Positions 5,705 through 6,391 of a stretch of DNA of 6,391 nt are shown in pieces. Below the pieces are notes generated by a model that saw only the letters and a list, made by a program, of their open reading frames with translations, searched no databases and was not told the origin of the DNA. Within the stretch, counting starts at the first letter, position 1. Each line of letters begins with the position of its first letter. A program made the position numbers and the translations under genes. Location of the stretch: NCBI GenBank assembly GCA_944382805.1, contig CALWNS010000116.1:1-6391 (forward strand). The letters run 5' to 3'. This DNA is from an uncultured Gemmiger sp. (GTDB taxonomy: Bacteria; Bacillota; Clostridia; Oscillospirales; Ruminococcaceae).

Positions 5705-5718
5705 GCGCAGATCTGCGC
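5705..5718. promoter_or_regulatory. 14-bp perfect palindrome in the ROK gene leader
   Basis: GCGCAGATCTGCGC lies 18 bp upstream of the ROK start codon and within its presumed 5' leader. It could be a dimer binding site or chance. With no loop it is a poor RNA hairpin. Confidence 0.3.
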
Positions 5719-5779
5719 CCTGCCGCGTGGGAATAGGAGCACAGATAAAAGGCAAATTCAAGTTTGTTAAAATTATAAA

Positions 5780-5812
5780 GTTATGGAATTGCTATCTATA
5801 TCATACCATAAC
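5780..5812. promoter_or_regulatory. Candidate operator: GTTATGG-N19-CCATAAC around the ROK promoter -10 box
   Basis: The perfect 7-bp inverted repeat 5780-5786 / 5806-5812 brackets the -10 element and likely transcription start. This is the expected place for repression. Autoregulation by the ROK protein is an inference. The sequence is not the enterobacterial Mlc/NagC consensus. Confidence 0.45.
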
Positions 5813-5829
5813 TTGTACCAGGATTTCAA
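5800..5829 (-). promoter_or_regulatory. Sigma-A type promoter for the ROK regulator gene
   Basis: On the minus strand, TTGAAA (-35; plus-strand 5824-5829), an 18-bp spacer and TATGAT (-10; 5800-5805) each match consensus at 5 of 6 positions. They sit in an AT-rich island in otherwise GC-rich DNA. The expected start is near 5793, giving a leader of about 107 nt before ATG 5686. Confidence 0.7.
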
Positions 5830-5979
5830 CCAAAAGCGGCGGACAGGCGCTGTCGCGTCTACCAAAATTCCCGGCCTTTTTTTGGCGCTTTTTACAAAGC
5901 GAAAGCGTTTTTGCCCGTTTTTCCGCGGCAGCAGGGCCCGCGCGCGGCATTTTTATAAAAGCAATAAACCTTTGGGGGC
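5830..5979. other. Gene-free stretch between the ROK promoter and array 2
   Basis: No convincing gene is present. The stretch has several T runs, and the hexamer AAAGCG occurs twice in tandem (5896-5907) opposite CGCTTT (5886-5891) and before TTTTT (5908-5912). This could form a weak plus-strand terminator-like hairpin, but no plus-strand gene ends nearby. Confidence 0.5.
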
Positions 5980-6023
5980 AAGGCGAAATCTCAACGGAAA
6001 GGCAGCGTGCGGAAAGGGCGTTT

Positions 6024-6112
6024 GTAGGGGCCGATGCTCGTCACTGCGCCCGCAGGCGCGTTTCGGAGGCCAACCGCCGCGCAGCGGCGGCTCTTAGGCC
6101 GGAGATCGGCCC
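6024..6112 (+). repeat. REP-like hairpin 2a (stem GGGCCGAT) with 63-bp insert
   Basis: GTAG at 6024-6027 is followed by 8-bp perfect arms, 6028-6035 / 6105-6112, separated by 69 bp that include most of the nested block 6044-6106. The uninterrupted version of this stem is at 1602 and 6345. Confidence 0.8.
6044..6106 (+). repeat. 63-bp nested block, copy 2
   Basis: It is identical to the reverse complement of 1339-1401. It has the same orientation relative to the GTAG foot of its host hairpin as copy 1, although the host hairpins point in opposite directions and have different stems. Confidence 0.85.
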
Positions 6113-6130
6113 GGGAGCGTTGGCGGCGGC

Positions 6131-6170
6131 CGGTTCGTAGGGGAGGGCCATGGCCCTCCCCTACGAACCG
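6131..6170. repeat. 40-bp perfect palindrome with GTAG/CTAC feet on both sides
   Basis: 6131-6150 is exactly the reverse complement of 6151-6170. GTAG is at 6137-6140 and CTAC at 6161-6164, so the element reads as the same REP-like repeat on both strands (stem GGGAGGGCCA, no loop). Within array 2 it fills the slot where a minus-orientation copy is expected. Confidence 0.85.
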
Positions 6171-6213
6171 AGGCAAACGCTCTGCGGAATGGTGACGGGC
6201 GTAAAGGTTATTT

Positions 6214-6237
6214 GTAGGGAACGGTCTTGACCGTTCC
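6214..6237 (+). repeat. REP-like hairpin 2c (stem GGAACGGTC)
   Basis: GTAG at 6214-6217 is followed by a perfect inverted repeat, 6218-6226 / 6229-6237. It is part of the 43-bp exact direct repeat shared with 1454-1496. Confidence 0.85.
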
Positions 6238-6267
6238 GCGGGGCCTTGCGGAACCCGGTACGTACCC

Positions 6268-6291
6268 GGGAGGGATAAATCCCTCCCCTAC
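6268..6291 (-). repeat. REP-like hairpin 2d (stem GGGAGGGA, inverted)
   Basis: The arms 6268-6275 / 6280-6287 enclose loop TAAA and are followed by CTAC at 6288-6291. It is the inverted counterpart of the hairpin at 1152-1175. Confidence 0.8.
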
Positions 6292-6344
6292 GAACCCCGG
6301 TCACCGCGCAGGCCAATATTCGTAACGAACGTGAAATTTATGCT

Positions 6345-6370
6345 GTAGGGGCCGATGCTTGCATCGGCCC
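6345..6370 (+). repeat. REP-like hairpin 2e (stem GGGCCGATGC)
   Basis: GTAG at 6345-6348 is followed by a 10-bp perfect inverted repeat, 6349-6358 / 6361-6370. It differs from the copy at 1602-1627 only by one loop base. Confidence 0.85.
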
Positions 6371-6391
6371 GGGGCGTTTGCGGCGGCCGGT

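Larger units (their letters stand above)
5980..6391. repeat. Hairpin repeat array 2, BIME-like, continuing past the window edge
   Basis: There are five palindromes: 6024-6112 (plus, with insert), 6137-6164 (both orientations at once), 6214-6237 (plus), 6268-6291 (minus) and 6345-6370 (plus). GTAG of the plus copies is spaced 190 and 131 bp, and the first becomes 127 after removing the 63-bp insert, the same period as array 1. Spacers are homologous to those of array 1 (for example 5980-6023 with about 1235-1277, and 6298-6344 with 1555-1601). The array probably continues, since the sequence after 6370 resembles other post-hairpin spacers. Confidence 0.8.

Noticed and set aside
5900..5913. Possible CcpA cre-like site (CGAAAGCGTTTTTG)
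   Set aside because: Only the central AANCGNT core fits; three of the outer consensus positions mismatch and no promoter for a plus-strand gene is nearby.
5801..5950. A 49-codon basic small open frame on the minus strand upstream of the ROK gene
   Set aside because: It has no Shine-Dalgarno site before its ATG and ends inside the ROK promoter -10 box, so it is probably chance.
5783..6097. Plus-strand open frame of 104 codons starting in the ROK promoter
   Set aside because: It has no ribosome site and its second half is translated hairpin repeat.

Overview
The window comes from a GC-rich bacterial chromosome (roughly two thirds G+C by eye). It carries an anaerobe-type Na+-translocating decarboxylase subunit, Gram-positive style gene layouts with strong Shine-Dalgarno sites, and dense GTAG-footed hairpin repeats of a kind I associate with gut Oscillospiraceae/Ruminococcaceae (Faecalibacterium/Gemmiger-like Firmicutes). 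That placement is an inference from gene content and repeat style, not a search result.

Layout: 1-857 is the 3' two thirds of the beta subunit of a biotin-dependent, sodium-pumping decarboxylase. Next comes a gene-free stretch of about 900 bp (858-1763). It holds a ~247-bp MITE-like element with hairpin ends (864-1110), then a repeat array (about 1110-1627) of seven hairpins in strictly alternating orientation. A rho-independent terminator and an extended -10 promoter close it. A two-gene operon follows: a class I/II PLP aminotransferase (1764-2951) overlapping by ATGA with an Orn/Lys/Arg decarboxylase-family protein (2948-4387). A bidirectional terminator separates it from a convergent ROK-family regulator (4451-5686, minus strand). 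That regulator has a good promoter, with a 7-bp inverted repeat bracketing its -10 box. From about 5980 to the right edge lies a second array of the same hairpin repeats.

The most unusual content is the repeat system. Every hairpin has GTAG at its 5' foot, as in REP/BIME elements. Composite units recur about every 126-132 bp. The stem sequence changes from copy to copy with both arms changing together, while the flanks stay recognisable. In each array one hairpin carries the same 63-bp block in its loop region. The block is identical in the two arrays, sits in two different stems, and always has the same orientation relative to GTAG. The two arrays bracket the aminotransferase/decarboxylase/ROK segment and share long direct repeats. 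No transposase, integrase, CRISPR, tRNA or rRNA is visible.

Functionally, the aminotransferase and decarboxylase are probably co-translated and handle amino acids, perhaps feeding polyamine or diamine synthesis. Their exact substrates cannot be read from sequence. The ROK protein looks like a DNA-binding regulator that has lost most of the family's zinc site. Its targets are not evident here apart from possible autoregulation.
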